From: Dactylorhiza incarnata
Taxonomy: Eukaryota > Streptophyta > Magnoliopsida > Asparagales > Orchidaceae
Assembly: GCA_033032865.1 (NCBI GenBank)
Contig: JAWHQI010000065.1
Location: forward strand, 4,154,001 to 4,218,000
Reading direction: 5' to 3'
Length of the DNA stretch: 64,000 nucleotides
A program made the position numbers and the translations under genes. Below the pieces are notes generated by a model. The model did not search any database. It saw only the letters and a list, made by a program, of their open reading frames with translations, and was not told where the DNA came from. This document shows positions 10,632 through 20,595 of the stretch, in pieces (position 1 is the first letter of the stretch; each line of letters begins with the position of its first letter).

Positions 10632-11462
10632 TCATTGATCACAAAGAGATGCACTATCTTTTGTCAAAAAACATACTGGTGTAGATGAAACTAAGCAAAG
10701 AAAATTTAAACAAAAGATATTTCTACTCTGATTGCTTGTTAAAATAGTTTCTGACGAATCAGAAGATTTTATCAAGCACTTGTCCTTGTAGAATTCAACC
10801 ATATAACCTTTGTCACAAAGTTGGCTTATGTTAATAAGATTATGTTGTAGTCCCTTAACATAAGATACGTCTGTGAAAGAGACTATACCATTGGTAATCA
10901 TACCGTGACCTTTTGTAATTCCACGACCAGATCCACCAAAGATAAACTTTGGACCATCCTTGATTGGGGTGAACTTTTGTAATAGTCTTCTAGTTCTGGT
11001 CATGTGTCGCGAACATCAACTGTCCAAATACCATATAGGCGTGTTGTTGTCCTTTGGACATACCTGCAATCAATAATCAATTGCCCTTAGGAACCCAAAA
11101 GGATTTGGGTCCTTGGCTTCTTGTTAGACGACTTCCTCTTGGATTGTTAACATTGCGAGTGGTCAGCCTTGCACTGTTAACTAGTGGAATTCTAGCATTT
11201 TTGGGATTAAACCAGCAATATATGGCGAAGTGACCAACTTTGCCATAGTACCAATAGTCAAACCTGTTGTACCTTCTCTTACCCTCCTGCTTGACTTTTT
11301 GAACGGGGAGCTTTAGCAAGGGCTACCGACTTGGAGGTAGAGGCTTCGTGATTGTAGCAAATACATGGCTCCTTCTCAAGTGGTTTCCTCGCAACAGTTT
11401 TAACTGAAAGTGCACAGTGTGCCTCTGAGTATACTCTAGAGGGGATGAATTCCTTTTCTGAC
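10632..11462 (-). pseudogene. Element C gag C-terminus and protease
   Basis: From about 11462 the minus strand reads EFIPSRVYSEAHCALSV and KPLEKEPCICYNHE, an open stretch typical of the linker in these Gags. A degraded zinc knuckle follows in another frame (YWYYGKVGHFAIYC, first cysteines changed to Tyr). The protease active site near 11020 reads YLDS, then a TGA where Gly is expected, then CSRHMT, so the catalytic DSG is broken. The rest of the protease (GITKGHGMITNGIVSFTDV, LINISQLCDKGYMV) is intact to 10632. Confidence 0.7.
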
Positions 11463-11464
11463 TG

Positions 11465-12063
11465 TATTCGACGCTGCGACGACTTTACCTTCTCTCTTAT
11501 CGACGCACTTTCGAGTTCTTATAAGAGCAGCTTCGAATTCCTTCTAGCTCAGATTGAAATCTGATGTCGACATTACATCGATTACTTATCAATGTAACCG
11601 TCGAGTTGAAGGCTTGATTTTGAACTTCATTGTCTACGTCGAATTGTATTCGAAGTTGCGTCGACTTTAGATGCCTTCGACAGACTCTTCCTTCTGCGTT
11701 GAGTTGAAGTCGAAGTTGCGTCGACTTCTAAGACTACTTTGACATGCCCATTTCATCTACGTAGATATCCTTTTGACATAGCGTCGACTTGATCTACTTC
11801 GACAGGAAAGTTGATTTGCTTGGACTTCTAGTCTAAGTTACGTCGACATCAAGTCGAAGTTGCGTCGACTTCTATTTGACGCAATTGTTAACTCAACCCA
11901 AATAATGCTTGTCTTGATCTGGTCTTGACACTCTAAGTTGAATGTGACATCCTAAGACATCTAATGACCAAATTACCCTCACTATTCAATGGGTAATGAA
12001 ACCTAAGAGTTAAAATCACTTTAGTTAATTTGTTAAGTTAAATCAGAGGGGTTTTTCCCAACA
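11465..12063 (-). repeat. 3' LTR of Copia element F (left border approximate)
   Basis: The LTR starts on the minus strand at 12063 (TGTTGGGAAAAACCC) after the polypurine tract AATAGGGGAGATT (12064-12076). The first 175 bp match the remnant at 18658-18830. The rest (11465-11890) is packed with GTCGACTT/AAGTCGAC-type repeats. The left end is where C's gag frame resumes; I could not find a matching target duplication, so the border may be a truncation. Confidence 0.65.
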
Positions 12064-12076
12064 ATCTCCCCTATTT
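12064..12076 (-). other. Polypurine tract of element F
   Basis: On the minus strand AATAGGGGAGATT directly precedes the TGTTGGG LTR start, matching the equivalent site in B. Confidence 0.75.
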
Positions 12077-12260
12077 ATCTTAACAAATTTTACAAATTGT
12101 GTTAAGGTAATTTTACACATTATTTTGTATAAACAGAGATACATACAAGACAACATAGACATAAGAGACAAACAAAAATAAATAACTAAATGGGCTGGTA
12201 AACAGAAAAGCATCTGATTAATATCAACAAATGTTTATCAGAGTTTACCCAAAGAATAGT

Positions 12261-13775
12261 CTACTTTCTTCCCTTAAGAAAAATAGCTAAGGCCTCATAA
12301 ACCTTTCTGAACTTCCTCTCCACATATTTGAAATTTGCTGGAGTGGCTTTCTCTGGGTTCTTCTGAATCCTTTCATGTCCCTTGAACAGCTTTTCCAAAT
12401 CAGTTTCAGGATGAACATCTTTTAAATTGAAGCCCAAATCAAGAACTTTATCTGTCATCAAGTTTATGACTTCCAAATCATCTGACTCAGGCTCTTCATC
12501 AGGATTTGGTACAACAAAGGTTGATTATGGTTTGACAGAGGTTGAAATTGTTGTAAACATAATTGTCTTCTTCTTCATAGGTAGTTGTTCTCCTTTCTTT
12601 CTCTTCTAGGGTGGCTGCACTGCATCCTTTGGATTACATCCAATACCCCCTCTGTGAAGTTGCCCTGCTCCCTCCAACATTTTGGCTTGAGGGTTTCTTG
12701 CAGTATAATTTGTGGGATCAAACAAGGTGGTTTTGATTGGGATTGCTTTTGCCAACTCTTCTTGTTCAACTACCTCTTTTCCTCTCTGCAAAATATCAAT
12801 GAACCTTGTCCTCTTTTCTTCAGTCTCTTTTTGGGCTGTCTCATATTCATATCTCTCTCTTTCTCCAATTTCCTTTAAAGCTTCGTAGAGCTTTGGATCA
12901 GTGCATGTTTCCATTGTATTCTCTGGGAATTCAATCCTCTCATATTTCTTGTAATATGATTTGACTTTCCTGTATTGCTTCCTTTGATCTTTTGTATACT
13001 TTTCCCAAATTGGCAGCTTTCCTCTGCCCCTTCTCCCTCTGTATGGAGGTCTTCCTCTGTATGGAGGAGTCGGGATAATTGGCTTAACTGCTGGAACTAT
13101 AGAAGATGGAGGCTGGACTGGTGGTGAGAACTGAGCTGGAGGTGAAAGCTGAGCTGGAGTTGGATCAGATGGAGGTAGATCCTGATCAGCCACCTTGACT
13201 GGAGAAGGTGCTGTTGTAGAGTCATCAAAAGAAACCCTGAATGTTAGTGCATCAGGAATGGATGACTCAGTGTCCACATGGAACTCTTCCAAAGTCTTTA
13301 GGTAGACCTGATCATCTGAGATTAAGGGAACCTCCCCTTGAATTGAGGACTCCCCCTGAGTTGAAGGCAGGATCTTTGGAGGAGTTGCCTCCCCCTGAGT
13401 TGTTGAATCTTCAAGCTGCAGCCTAGATGTAATAGCTGGCTCCCCTTCAGAGACAAAAGAGAGTGGAATTATTGTGGTGTACACTGAGTCTTGAAGAGGT
13501 TTGTGCACATAATCTTGGGGAGACCTGCTGACAGACTTCTCCCCCTGCTGTATATCGTTGAAGAAGGATATAAAAGCATCAGCAGGGAGACTCACTGACC
13601 TTACTCTTTCATCTAAGTCTTTGATCTGAGCAGTAAAGTATTGTAGCTTTCTATGTTGAGCACTAATCTTTTTGTAACAATCATTTGAGAAATTGAGATA
13701 GAGGGAGCTGAAGTGAGAGAGTAAGGTCTCTATGGCTTGATCAATTGCATTGATAATGTCTTGAGGAGACGTCAT
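12261..13775 (-). pseudogene. Extra 3' ORF of element F
   Basis: A long ORF lies between RNase H and the 3' LTR. I place its start at the ATG at 13775 (MTSPQDIINAIDQ), although the frame is open from 13865. It has a coiled-coil-like N-terminus, a middle with repeated STQGE/SIQGE motifs and proline stretches, a basic patch (PPYRGRPPYRGRRGRGK) and a charged helical C-terminus (YEALKEIGERERYEYETAQ). A TAG near 12604 ends the open part. The same protein continues degenerately to 12261 (EVINLMTDKVLDLGF, ending FLKGRK). It shares position but no recognisable sequence with B's extra ORF. I see no transmembrane segment. Function unknown; an RNA- or DNA-binding role is only a guess from the Arg/Gly-rich patch. 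Confidence 0.6.
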
Positions 13776-13949
13776 TGATATCATGCGAGTACCTGCACTA
13801 AAATAGAAGGAGAGACGAAGAAGGGAAAGAGAAGGAGAGCAAGAGGGAGAAAATTTGAAAAGCACAATTAAATCGAAGGCTTAAGTTGCTTTGAGTAGAT
13901 GAATCGTCGCAACTTAGGGTTATATTCGAAGCAATGTCGAAAAGAGCTG

Positions 13950-14200
13950 AATTCAGCGCACCAAAACATGTCGATCATGCGTGCGTTTTGACATGTCGAC
14001 GGAACGTCGAGTTGAAGTCGACGTAACGTCGAGTGGAAGTTGACCTGGCTCCAAAATGTAATCATCAATGATGATGTCGACGTAAGCGTCAATAGGTAGT
14101 CGACGTTACGTCGAGTGCTATTTGAATGAGCTGTCCCGGGATGCTCTCGAAGCTGACGTCGAGTAGAAGTCGATGGTACGTCGAGTTGAAATCGACGCAT
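13950..14200. repeat. GTCGAC-type repeats in F spacer
   Basis: Between RNase H and the extra ORF of F, units such as GACGTAACGTCGAGT and GTTGAAGTCGACG recur at least six times in direct and inverted form. The same words fill F's LTR (11460-11890). Confidence 0.7.
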
Positions 14201-14235
14201 CTCTGATTAAATAGTTATGTTTTTCTTCAAAATCC

Positions 14236-14759
14236 TTACTGTTTTTCCCAGCAATAACTTTCTATAAAAAATAGGTCTTTATACATAATAAATGTGACCT
14301 GCAGTGCTCCATCAAGCATACCCAGTGCATTGATGAAGAACTTATGCTTACTTGCATCAAGTGGCTTTGTGAAGATGTCAGCCCTATGAGTATCAGTGGA
14401 TATGTATTGAAGGTTGATCTTTCCCTTCTCTACATTGTCCCTGAGAAAGTGGTGTCTCATCTCTATGTGCTTAGTTCTAATGTGTAAAACATGATTGGAA
14501 GCTATTGAAATAGCACCAGAGCTGTCACAATAAATTGTGGAATTGTCAAGGGAAAAGTTATAATCCAACAACTGATTTTTCATCCACAATATTTGTGAAC
14601 AGCAGCTTCCTGCAGCTATATACTCAGCTTCAGTTGTAGAAGTGGAGATTGTGGTTTGCTTCTTGCTAAACCATGAAATCAGTCTAGCACCCAGAAACTA
14701 ACATGTTCCCGAAGTGCTTTTTCAATCCAGACTGCATCCAGTATAGTCTGCATCTGAAT
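14236..14759 (-). pseudogene. Element F RNase H domain, cut by element D
   Basis: Reading leftward from 14759 the sequence begins exactly at the conserved SDADYTG (first RNase H Asp). It continues through STTEAEYIAAGSCCSQILW, YCDSSGAISIASN, RTKHIEMRHHFLRD and [18 protein letters not shown] stop and altered codons near 14700 break it. The missing upstream RT would have lain to the right, where element D is now inserted. Confidence 0.85.
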
Positions 14760-15911
14760 TGTTAAAATTTTAGAGGTCCAGAGTGAAGTATTAAAATACG
14801 GAACACTTCAACACAATCCACAAGAATGGCAATCAGTGACAATGAGAAGACAGAATAGTACTCTTGTTATTTACTATCTCTTTACAACTCGAGACATACA
14901 TGACGAGACATGATTCATAAGAATCACAAAGGAGAGAAGCACAAGACACAAAAAAAATGTCGCCAGCGAACTGCCAAAGCAGAGACCGCCAGACCGCTCG
15001 AATAGGCAAGCCGCTCGGCTATCCCTGAGACCGCGCGAACAGAGCAGGCTTGATGACCTTGAACTGCTAGACCGCAACCACAGACCACTCGACTTGCTGC
15101 TTTATTGAACTGCTGAAAACACCTATCCGCACTTCTTGATCGCCCAGACCGCACGGTCTCAAGATCACAGAAGAAGCCGCGAACACTTGATGAAGAACTG
15201 CTTCCTGTTGCAAGACCGCAACTCAAGACCGCCTGACCACTTAAGGCCGCCTGCATCAACTGAGTCCGCTTGCACAGTCCAAGAACACCTAAACACAGTC
15301 CGCACAGACAGACCACTGCCGAACTGGTTAATTCAAAGCTGGAAAGAAAGGAGAATGTTGATGGTGACTGCTAGCCGCTAACCTGCGAACAAATAAACCG
15401 GTCAGACAAACCCAAACCGCGCGATCTCCAAATGAGACCGGCACAATCTAGCCAACTTTGGTTCTTACAGTTCTTGCGTATGAATGGCTACCCCAGCATC
15501 CCTATTTATAGGCAAACGAACGGATGTCGTCACCACCCCAAGGGATAAAGTCACCTTCCTTATTGAAGCACGCGGTCTCCAAAAATAGACCGCGCGGTCT
15601 CGTCAAGACCTTATTACACATAAGACACAACTGTCCAAGAAAAGACAGCTCGCCAAGACAACCCGGCAGTACGAGACCACAAAAGCGACCTCAGTATAAA
15701 CCGCCCGGTCTAAACCAAAACAAGGATACTTGGGCAAAACAGGCATACCAGACATAGGCCGCCAACACCAGAGACACGCGACCAAACCAGCCAGGTCGCC
15801 ACACTAGGCTCACGGATTCCAGAGGAAGACCGCAACACAGGTTGTGCGGTCTCTGCGGTCTCCAAGAACAGACCGCCCGGACAGTCCATTTCCACTACAA
15901 AAAATTTAACA
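14760..15911 (-). repeat. 3' LTR of Copia element D
   Basis: The LTR has inverted ends TGTTAAA...TTTAACA. The D pol stop codon lies in its first bases, and the minus-strand polypurine tract TTTAAGGGGGAG abuts it (15912-15923). The TATA core CTATAAATAG is at 15502-15511. Many AGACCGC/GCGGTCT words, including the 14-bp palindrome at 15587-15600, occupy both U3 and the leader. TGAAT (14755-14759) is the inferred left copy of the target duplication in F's RNase H; its partner has been deleted. Confidence 0.8.
15502..15511 (-). promoter_or_regulatory. TATA box of element D LTR
   Basis: CTATAAATAG on the minus strand, about 400 bp downstream of the LTR start and followed by the GCCG-rich leader. 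Its placement is that of a Copia U3/R boundary. Confidence 0.65.
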
Positions 15912-17574
15912 CTCCCCCTTAAAGTGGGAAGTGGAAGTCAGCCCAAGTAACCTCCTCAACCATGTGAACGGTTCCTTCGACAACGGCTTTGTAAATATGT
16001 CTGCAACATTATCCTTTCTCTGCACATGCTCAACCGTAAGAGATCCCTCCAACACCTTCTCCCGAATGAAATGATGTTGAATCTCTATGTGCTTGGTTCG
16101 CGCATGACAAACTGGATTGTTCACCAGTTTCAGGGCACTCTCATTGTCACCCCAAAGCAGAATGGGACCATGCACCTCCCTATGAATGTCCTCCACAAGC
16201 CTCCTCAGCCAGATGGCTTCCTGAGCTGCCAAAGTCGAAGCTTTGTACTCTGCTTCCGTGGTAGAGACAGACACAGAATCCTGCTTCTTGCTGCACCATG
16301 ATATAACTATAGAGCTAAAGACATATCCAAAAGTCGATCTCCGATCATCTGAATCTCCTCCATAATCAGCATCCATGTATCCATGCAAGAAAAAGCCCGA
16401 GTCCTTCCCATAGAAGAGACCCAAATCAGAGGTGGTCTTGACATACTTCAAAATGCTCCTAGCCGCCATCAGATGAAGCTTCTGTGGCTCTGCCATATAT
16501 TGACTCACCTGGCCAACCGCATAAGCAATATCCGGCCTCGTGATTGTCAAATATATCAGACTCTCAACCAAAGCCCAGACCACCAAAGGATAGGTAAGAA
16601 CCTTCCCTTCATCTCGTCGAAGATGAATACCAACCTCCAGTGGAGTAGATCTTCTCTCCCCCCCCCCCCCCCTCCATGCCGAATCACTTTATAATTCATT
16701 CTGCATACCCCTTTTGGGAAATAAGCATTCTGCCCTCTTTCCTCTCCACTTCGAGTCCAAGGAAATGGTGGAGCTCACCCAAGTCCTACATCTCAAATCT
16801 GATAGCTAACTCAGCTCGGAGTCTAGCTACCTCCATTTCAGAATTCCCCGTGACGATCATATCGTCAATGTACAGCAGCACCAAGAACTGAAGCTCCCCC
16901 GTCATCTTTACGAATAAGCTCGAATCAGAATCAGAAGCAAAGTATCCACAAAACTGGAGGTATTCTGCAATCTTGCCATACCACGCCCGAGGCGCCTGCT
17001 TCAAGCCGTAAAGAGCCTTCTTGAGCTTGCACACATATCTTGGGTGCTCTTTGGAAACATAACCAGGTGGCTGATCCATGAATATATCCTTGTCAATCTC
17101 GCCATACAAGAAAGCATTCTTTACGTCGAGTTGCCAAATCCTCCATCCTTGGCAAGCTGCCAATGCGATCACCACCCGAACCGAAGTCATTTTGGCAACG
17201 GGGCTGAAGGTTTCTTCATAATCCTCCCCATACTTTTGAGAGAATCCTCGAGCTACAAGGCGAGCCTTGTATCGCTCAATGCTACCATTAGCCTTCTTCT
17301 TCAGCTTGAAAACCCACTTGCAAGTCACCGGAGTAACACCCTCAACCTTAGGCACCAAGTCCCAAGTCTCATTCTCTCTGAGGGCAGCCATTTCTTCATC
17401 CATGGCTCCTTCCCACTCCTTGACTCCAACGGCATTTTCAAAACAAGATGGCTCTCTCTCATCCAGGGGACCTACGAAGAAACATGAGATAAAGCTCACC
17501 AAGTTTCCCCCCGTATACCGATTTGGTGGAATAATGGTCATCGTGGGCCTCCTCAGAGCTTTACTCTGATCCAC
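15906..17574 (-). pseudogene. Element D reverse transcriptase and RNase H
   Basis: RT carries WVFKLKKKANGSIERYKARL, WQLDVKNAFLYGEI, YGLKQAPRAWY and the catalytic LLYIDDMIVTG (near 16860). The frame is lost at the 15-C run (16658-16672). It resumes with [20 protein letters not shown] and RNase H ([51 protein letters not shown]). The TAA stop at 15906-15908 lies inside the first bases of the LTR (TGTTAA). One repaired homopolymer would nearly restore this domain. Confidence 0.87.
16658..16672. repeat. 15-C homopolymer in D pol
   Basis: Fifteen C on the plus strand, preceded by TCTCT, at the point where the D polymerase frame breaks between RT palm and thumb. Confidence 0.9.
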
Positions 17575-17586
17575 CTCTTCAGCTAC

Positions 17587-18549
17587 TTATTCTGGACTAA
17601 CTCTCCTTTCAGGCATTCTTGGAGCATCGCTCCCCCTGCTTCCAGAACCTGAAGCATCTGACCTAGAGCTAGAAGCACCTGGAGCACCTAGAGAAACATG
17701 TAACTCTACCAGAACCTCCTTTGTAGCTTCTCCTGGTCCACCATCTATCCTGCTTCCTTGTAGCTCAACAGAAGAGATATCCTGGTATGATGCCAGCTCA
17801 TCGAATACCACATCCCTTGAGACCACAGCTCTTCGTGTCTCTGGATCCATGCATCTCCAACCCTTCTTCCGGTCATCATAACCGACGAAGACTAGCTTCC
17901 TTGCTTTCGCATCTAGTTTCATTCTGAGGGCATCAGGAACATGCACGTAGCAGGTAGATCTGAACACTCGAAGGTGTTCCACTGTAGGCTTTATCTTGAA
18001 TATCAACTCATGAGGGGTCTTCATGTTGATGGGACTGAGAGGCATCCGATTGATGATATAGGTTGCACAAGACATTCCCTCTGCCCAGAAAGATTTTGGG
18101 ATACTCTTGGCATGAAGCCAACATTTGCAGGTCTCCGTCAGATGGTGGATCTTCCGCTCTGCAATGCCATTCTGTTGTGGACTGTGAGCACAAGAAAGCT
18201 CTCTCTGGATGTCATGCTTCTTGCAGAAGTTAAAAAATGCTTTGGAGGTAAACTCTCCTCCATTGTCAGTTCTGAACTTCTTGACCCGCAGGTTGAGCCG
18301 ACCTTCCACTAGCTCCTTGAACTCCACAAACCTCTCGAACGCCTCTGACTTCTCCTTCAGAAAATATACCCAAGTATATCTTGTGAAGTCATCAATCAGA
18401 ACTAGCATATACCTGCTGCCTCCAAGACTGACAGTTGCGGTAGGTCCAAACAGATCACTATGAATACACTCCAATGGTGCTTTACATCTGCTTTGTGATT
18501 TATCAAATGGAAGACATTGAGCCTTACCATATTGACAACCTGCACAAAC
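17587..18549 (-). pseudogene. Element D GAG-pre-integrase remnant and integrase
   Basis: From 18549 the frame reads VCAGCQYGKAQCLPF (zinc-binding) and then the core ECIHSDLFGP, FRTDNGGEF and PQQNGIAERK, so all three DDE residues are present. The C-terminal part (VHVPDALRMKLDAKARK, FVGYDDRKKGW) and an acidic serine/glycine linker follow. The frame is open from 18474 to 17587, where a stop separates it from RT; such stops are single-base damage, since Copia pol is one polyprotein. Confidence 0.87.
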
Positions 18550-18657
18550 ATGACCTCGCCGAAGGATGATAAACTAGGCAAACCTCTCACAAGGCCTTTC
18601 CCTGCCATAGCACAAAGTTCTAATGATCATATTACCATATAGACAACCTGCACAAAC

Positions 18658-18830
18658 TTTGCCCAAATTTTGCTTCTTTTGATATGGTCTTGACACCCTA
18701 CGTTGAGTGTGACATCCTATGACATCTAATGATCATATTACCCTCACTAAATAATGGGTAATTTATCATAAGAGATAAAATCACTTTGTAGGTAATTTGT
18801 TAAGTTAAATCAAATGGGTTTTTCCCAACA
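18658..18830 (-). repeat. Remnant of the 5' LTR of element F
   Basis: On the minus strand it begins TGTTGGGAAAAACCCAT at 18830 and matches F's 3' LTR (12063 leftward) with scattered substitutions for about 170 bp, until ATTTGGG near 18665. Beyond that it joins D sequence. The five bases outside (18831-18835, ATTAC) would be F's target duplication. Confidence 0.75.
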
Positions 18831-19335
18831 ATTACAACCTTATTCTCTATGTTGACTGTTGTGTTGGCTGTGTTTTTGCGTGTCTTCATGATATATTGTT
18901 GTGTTCAGGCCGAAATTAAATCAATTGATGTGTTGACTGCTTTTCTGCATTTCTTCAAGATTATAAAATGCCTAAATATTCATATTTTTTGAATCTCCTC
19001 ATCTCCAATTCATAATTGCCCAAATTCTTTTCCTATATTGCTGTGTTCAGGCCGAATTTTGCAAAATGCAACAACTATGTTTACAAAAAAATGCTGACAT
19101 GATAACCTCTTTTTTTTCTATTTGCCATTCTAAGCCTGTGTGACCTTATCAACAGATCTCCTTCTGTTATCTTTCCACTTTTTGGGATCATTGTTTTAAT
19201 TTCTAATTATACAGTTATGTTTGTGTTCTCCATATGGATCTCATTGTGTTGGTAGATTAAAGATTTTCAGTGTGAGTCCATCTATATTTTCACAAACAAA
19301 GTTATCCTCAATCTCATTTTTTTCAATGCCCCTCT
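18831..19335. other. Unassigned AT-rich spacer
   Basis: No coding frame, LTR border or tRNA is recognisable. The phrase TGTGTTCAGGCCGAA occurs twice (near 18900 and 19040), hinting at an old duplicated or TE-derived fragment. Confidence 0.4.
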
Positions 19336-19588
19336 GCATGTCCTCTCCCTCGCCGCATGTCCTCTCCCCCACCGCATGTCGTCTCCCCCTCCGCAGAGTC
19401 GCCGCCCCCGCCGCATAGTCACCGCCCTCGCCGAATGTCGCCGCCCCCGCCGAATGTCACAGCCCCCACCGAATGTCACATCCCCCGACGAATGTCGCCG
19501 CCCACGCCGAATGTCCGCCCACGCCAAGTGTCTCCGCCCCTCCGAATGTCACCTCCCCCGCCGAATATCACCGCCCCCACAGAATGCC
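19336..19588. repeat. GC-rich minisatellite
   Basis: Roughly 13 imperfect copies of an 18-20 bp unit with consensus near GCCCCCGCCGAATGTC(A/G)CC. Open frames across it (plus and minus) are repeat-derived Pro/Arg/Ser peptides, not genes. Confidence 0.85.
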
Positions 19589-19689
19589 GACCATTATGTT
19601 ATATTATGATTAATTACTTTAGTGCAAATGACATTAAGAAATGGATTTCATCATTGAAGTTTGGAGCAGTGGTATTTATTATCTTAAGG

Positions 19690-20093
19690 TAGAGATTTTC
19701 AAAAAAATCGGGCCCAGGCCCATCCCGAAAAAAGCCCGTCAAGGCCTAGGCCCGCGCAAATCCCGCTTGGGCACGGGCCGGGATTATGGGGCCTAACTGG
19801 GCCCTCATATTAGGCAAATGCCCAGCCCGGGCCATGCCGGGCAATGCCCGGTTAACCGGGCTCTTGAAAAGCCCGGTTTGGCAGCAGCAAGCTGCCATGG
19901 CAGCCATAAGGCCGGACCCATCCAGGGCCCAGCTTGGACCGACCCTGCAGGCCCCCATTTGGAGGGAAAGCCCGGCCCGAGCCTAGTTAAGGCTAGGCCC
20001 GGGCCGGGCCCGGTTGGAAAAAAGCTCGGGCCCGGTAGGCCCGGTCTCGGCCCGGTCTCGGCCCGGGCCCGCCGAGATTTTTGGACAGGCCTA
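19690..20093. mobile_element. hAT-type MITE, 404 bp, with 8-bp target duplication
   Basis: The element runs from TAGAGATTTTCAAAAAAATC to TTTTTGGACAGGCCTA and is flanked by perfect 8-bp copies of TCTTAAGG (19682-19689 and 20094-20101). The ends are imperfect terminal inverted repeats of the TAGxxxTGTCCAAAAA type known from hAT elements. The interior is made of GCCCGG/CCGGGC words that would fold on themselves. There is no transposase ORF, so it is non-autonomous and would have been moved by a hAT transposase elsewhere. Confidence 0.87.
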
Positions 20094-20101
20094 TCTTAAG
20101 G

Positions 20102-20414
20102 TAAGGAGAAATTTATAGGCAAACATTCAATTATCAATTTTATTGTTGTATATATTTATTATATGATTAAGAAATTTTTTTGGTTTGTTAAACATTTCTT
20201 CCACTTACAGGTTGAACATATATGACTAAGCATCCTATTAATGTGGGGAAAATCATAAATTTGCACTCAGACGGATGACGGATGCCCGTCCGCAGCCTCG
20301 ACCAAATGGGCGTAGGAGCTGCACGCATTCGCCGGATCCACGCTGCTATTTGAAACCTTTTGGGATCTAATAGACTGCTGAATAAAACCCTTATTTCCAT
20401 AGGTAATGAATCAT
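20102..20414. other. Unassigned spacer next to element A
   Basis: AT-rich, then a GC-richer stretch around 20270-20350. A short minus open frame here (20400-20188) shows no recognisable domain. This should be the true flank of the site where A inserted, since GTATA (20415-20419) is A's target duplication. Confidence 0.45.
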
Positions 20415-20419
20415 GTATA

Positions 20420-20595
20420 TGTTAAAGTATATTTAATTATCGAGTTAATGGATACTTAGTGGTTGGTTAGGATCCAATAAGAATCCACGTATCCGTCGGG
20501 GACTTAGGGTTTGCCTATAAATACCCTGCTAGGGGCAACGAGTAGAGTGTTCCAAACTAGACACTCACGCGAATGCTTCAAGCACCATTCTAACA
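20420..20595 (+). repeat. 5' LTR of element A
   Basis: 176 bp with ends TGTTAAAG and TTCTAACA, matching the LTR at 3577-3752 in length. TATAAATA at 20516-20523 is the promoter core, 72 bp before the LTR end. No initiator-Met primer site follows; the next bases are TTCTCGAAG, so the priming tRNA is not identified. Confidence 0.9.
20516..20523 (+). promoter_or_regulatory. TATA box of element A LTR
   Basis: TATAAATA within GCCTATAAATACCC, conserved in the partner LTR at 3577-3752. Confidence 0.7.

Larger units (their letters stand above)
7885..11462 (-). mobile_element. SIRE-like Copia element C (gag tail to RNase H, both ends lost)
   Basis: A minus-strand relative of B carrying the end of gag, protease, integrase, RT and most of RNase H. 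It lacks its 5' LTR and gag start at the right, and its extra ORF and 3' LTR at the left. It supplies the unbroken reference that shows how the two halves of B fit together. At the right it runs straight into the LTR of element F. Confidence 0.82.
14760..18657 (-). mobile_element. Copia element D nested in F, 5' part deleted
   Basis: D keeps part of GAG-pre-integrase, integrase, RT, RNase H and the 3' LTR. Its 5' LTR, gag and protease are gone, along with F's gag to RT. The right edge joins F's 5' LTR through a mosaic of short copied pieces (18600-18657). The simplest reading is insertion of D into F's RNase H, then one deletion that removed D's 5' end and F's 5' internal region together. Confidence 0.78.

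Noticed and set aside
19282..19609. Overlapping ORFs on both strands across 19282-19609
   Set aside because: They are read from the GC-rich minisatellite and have no independent support.
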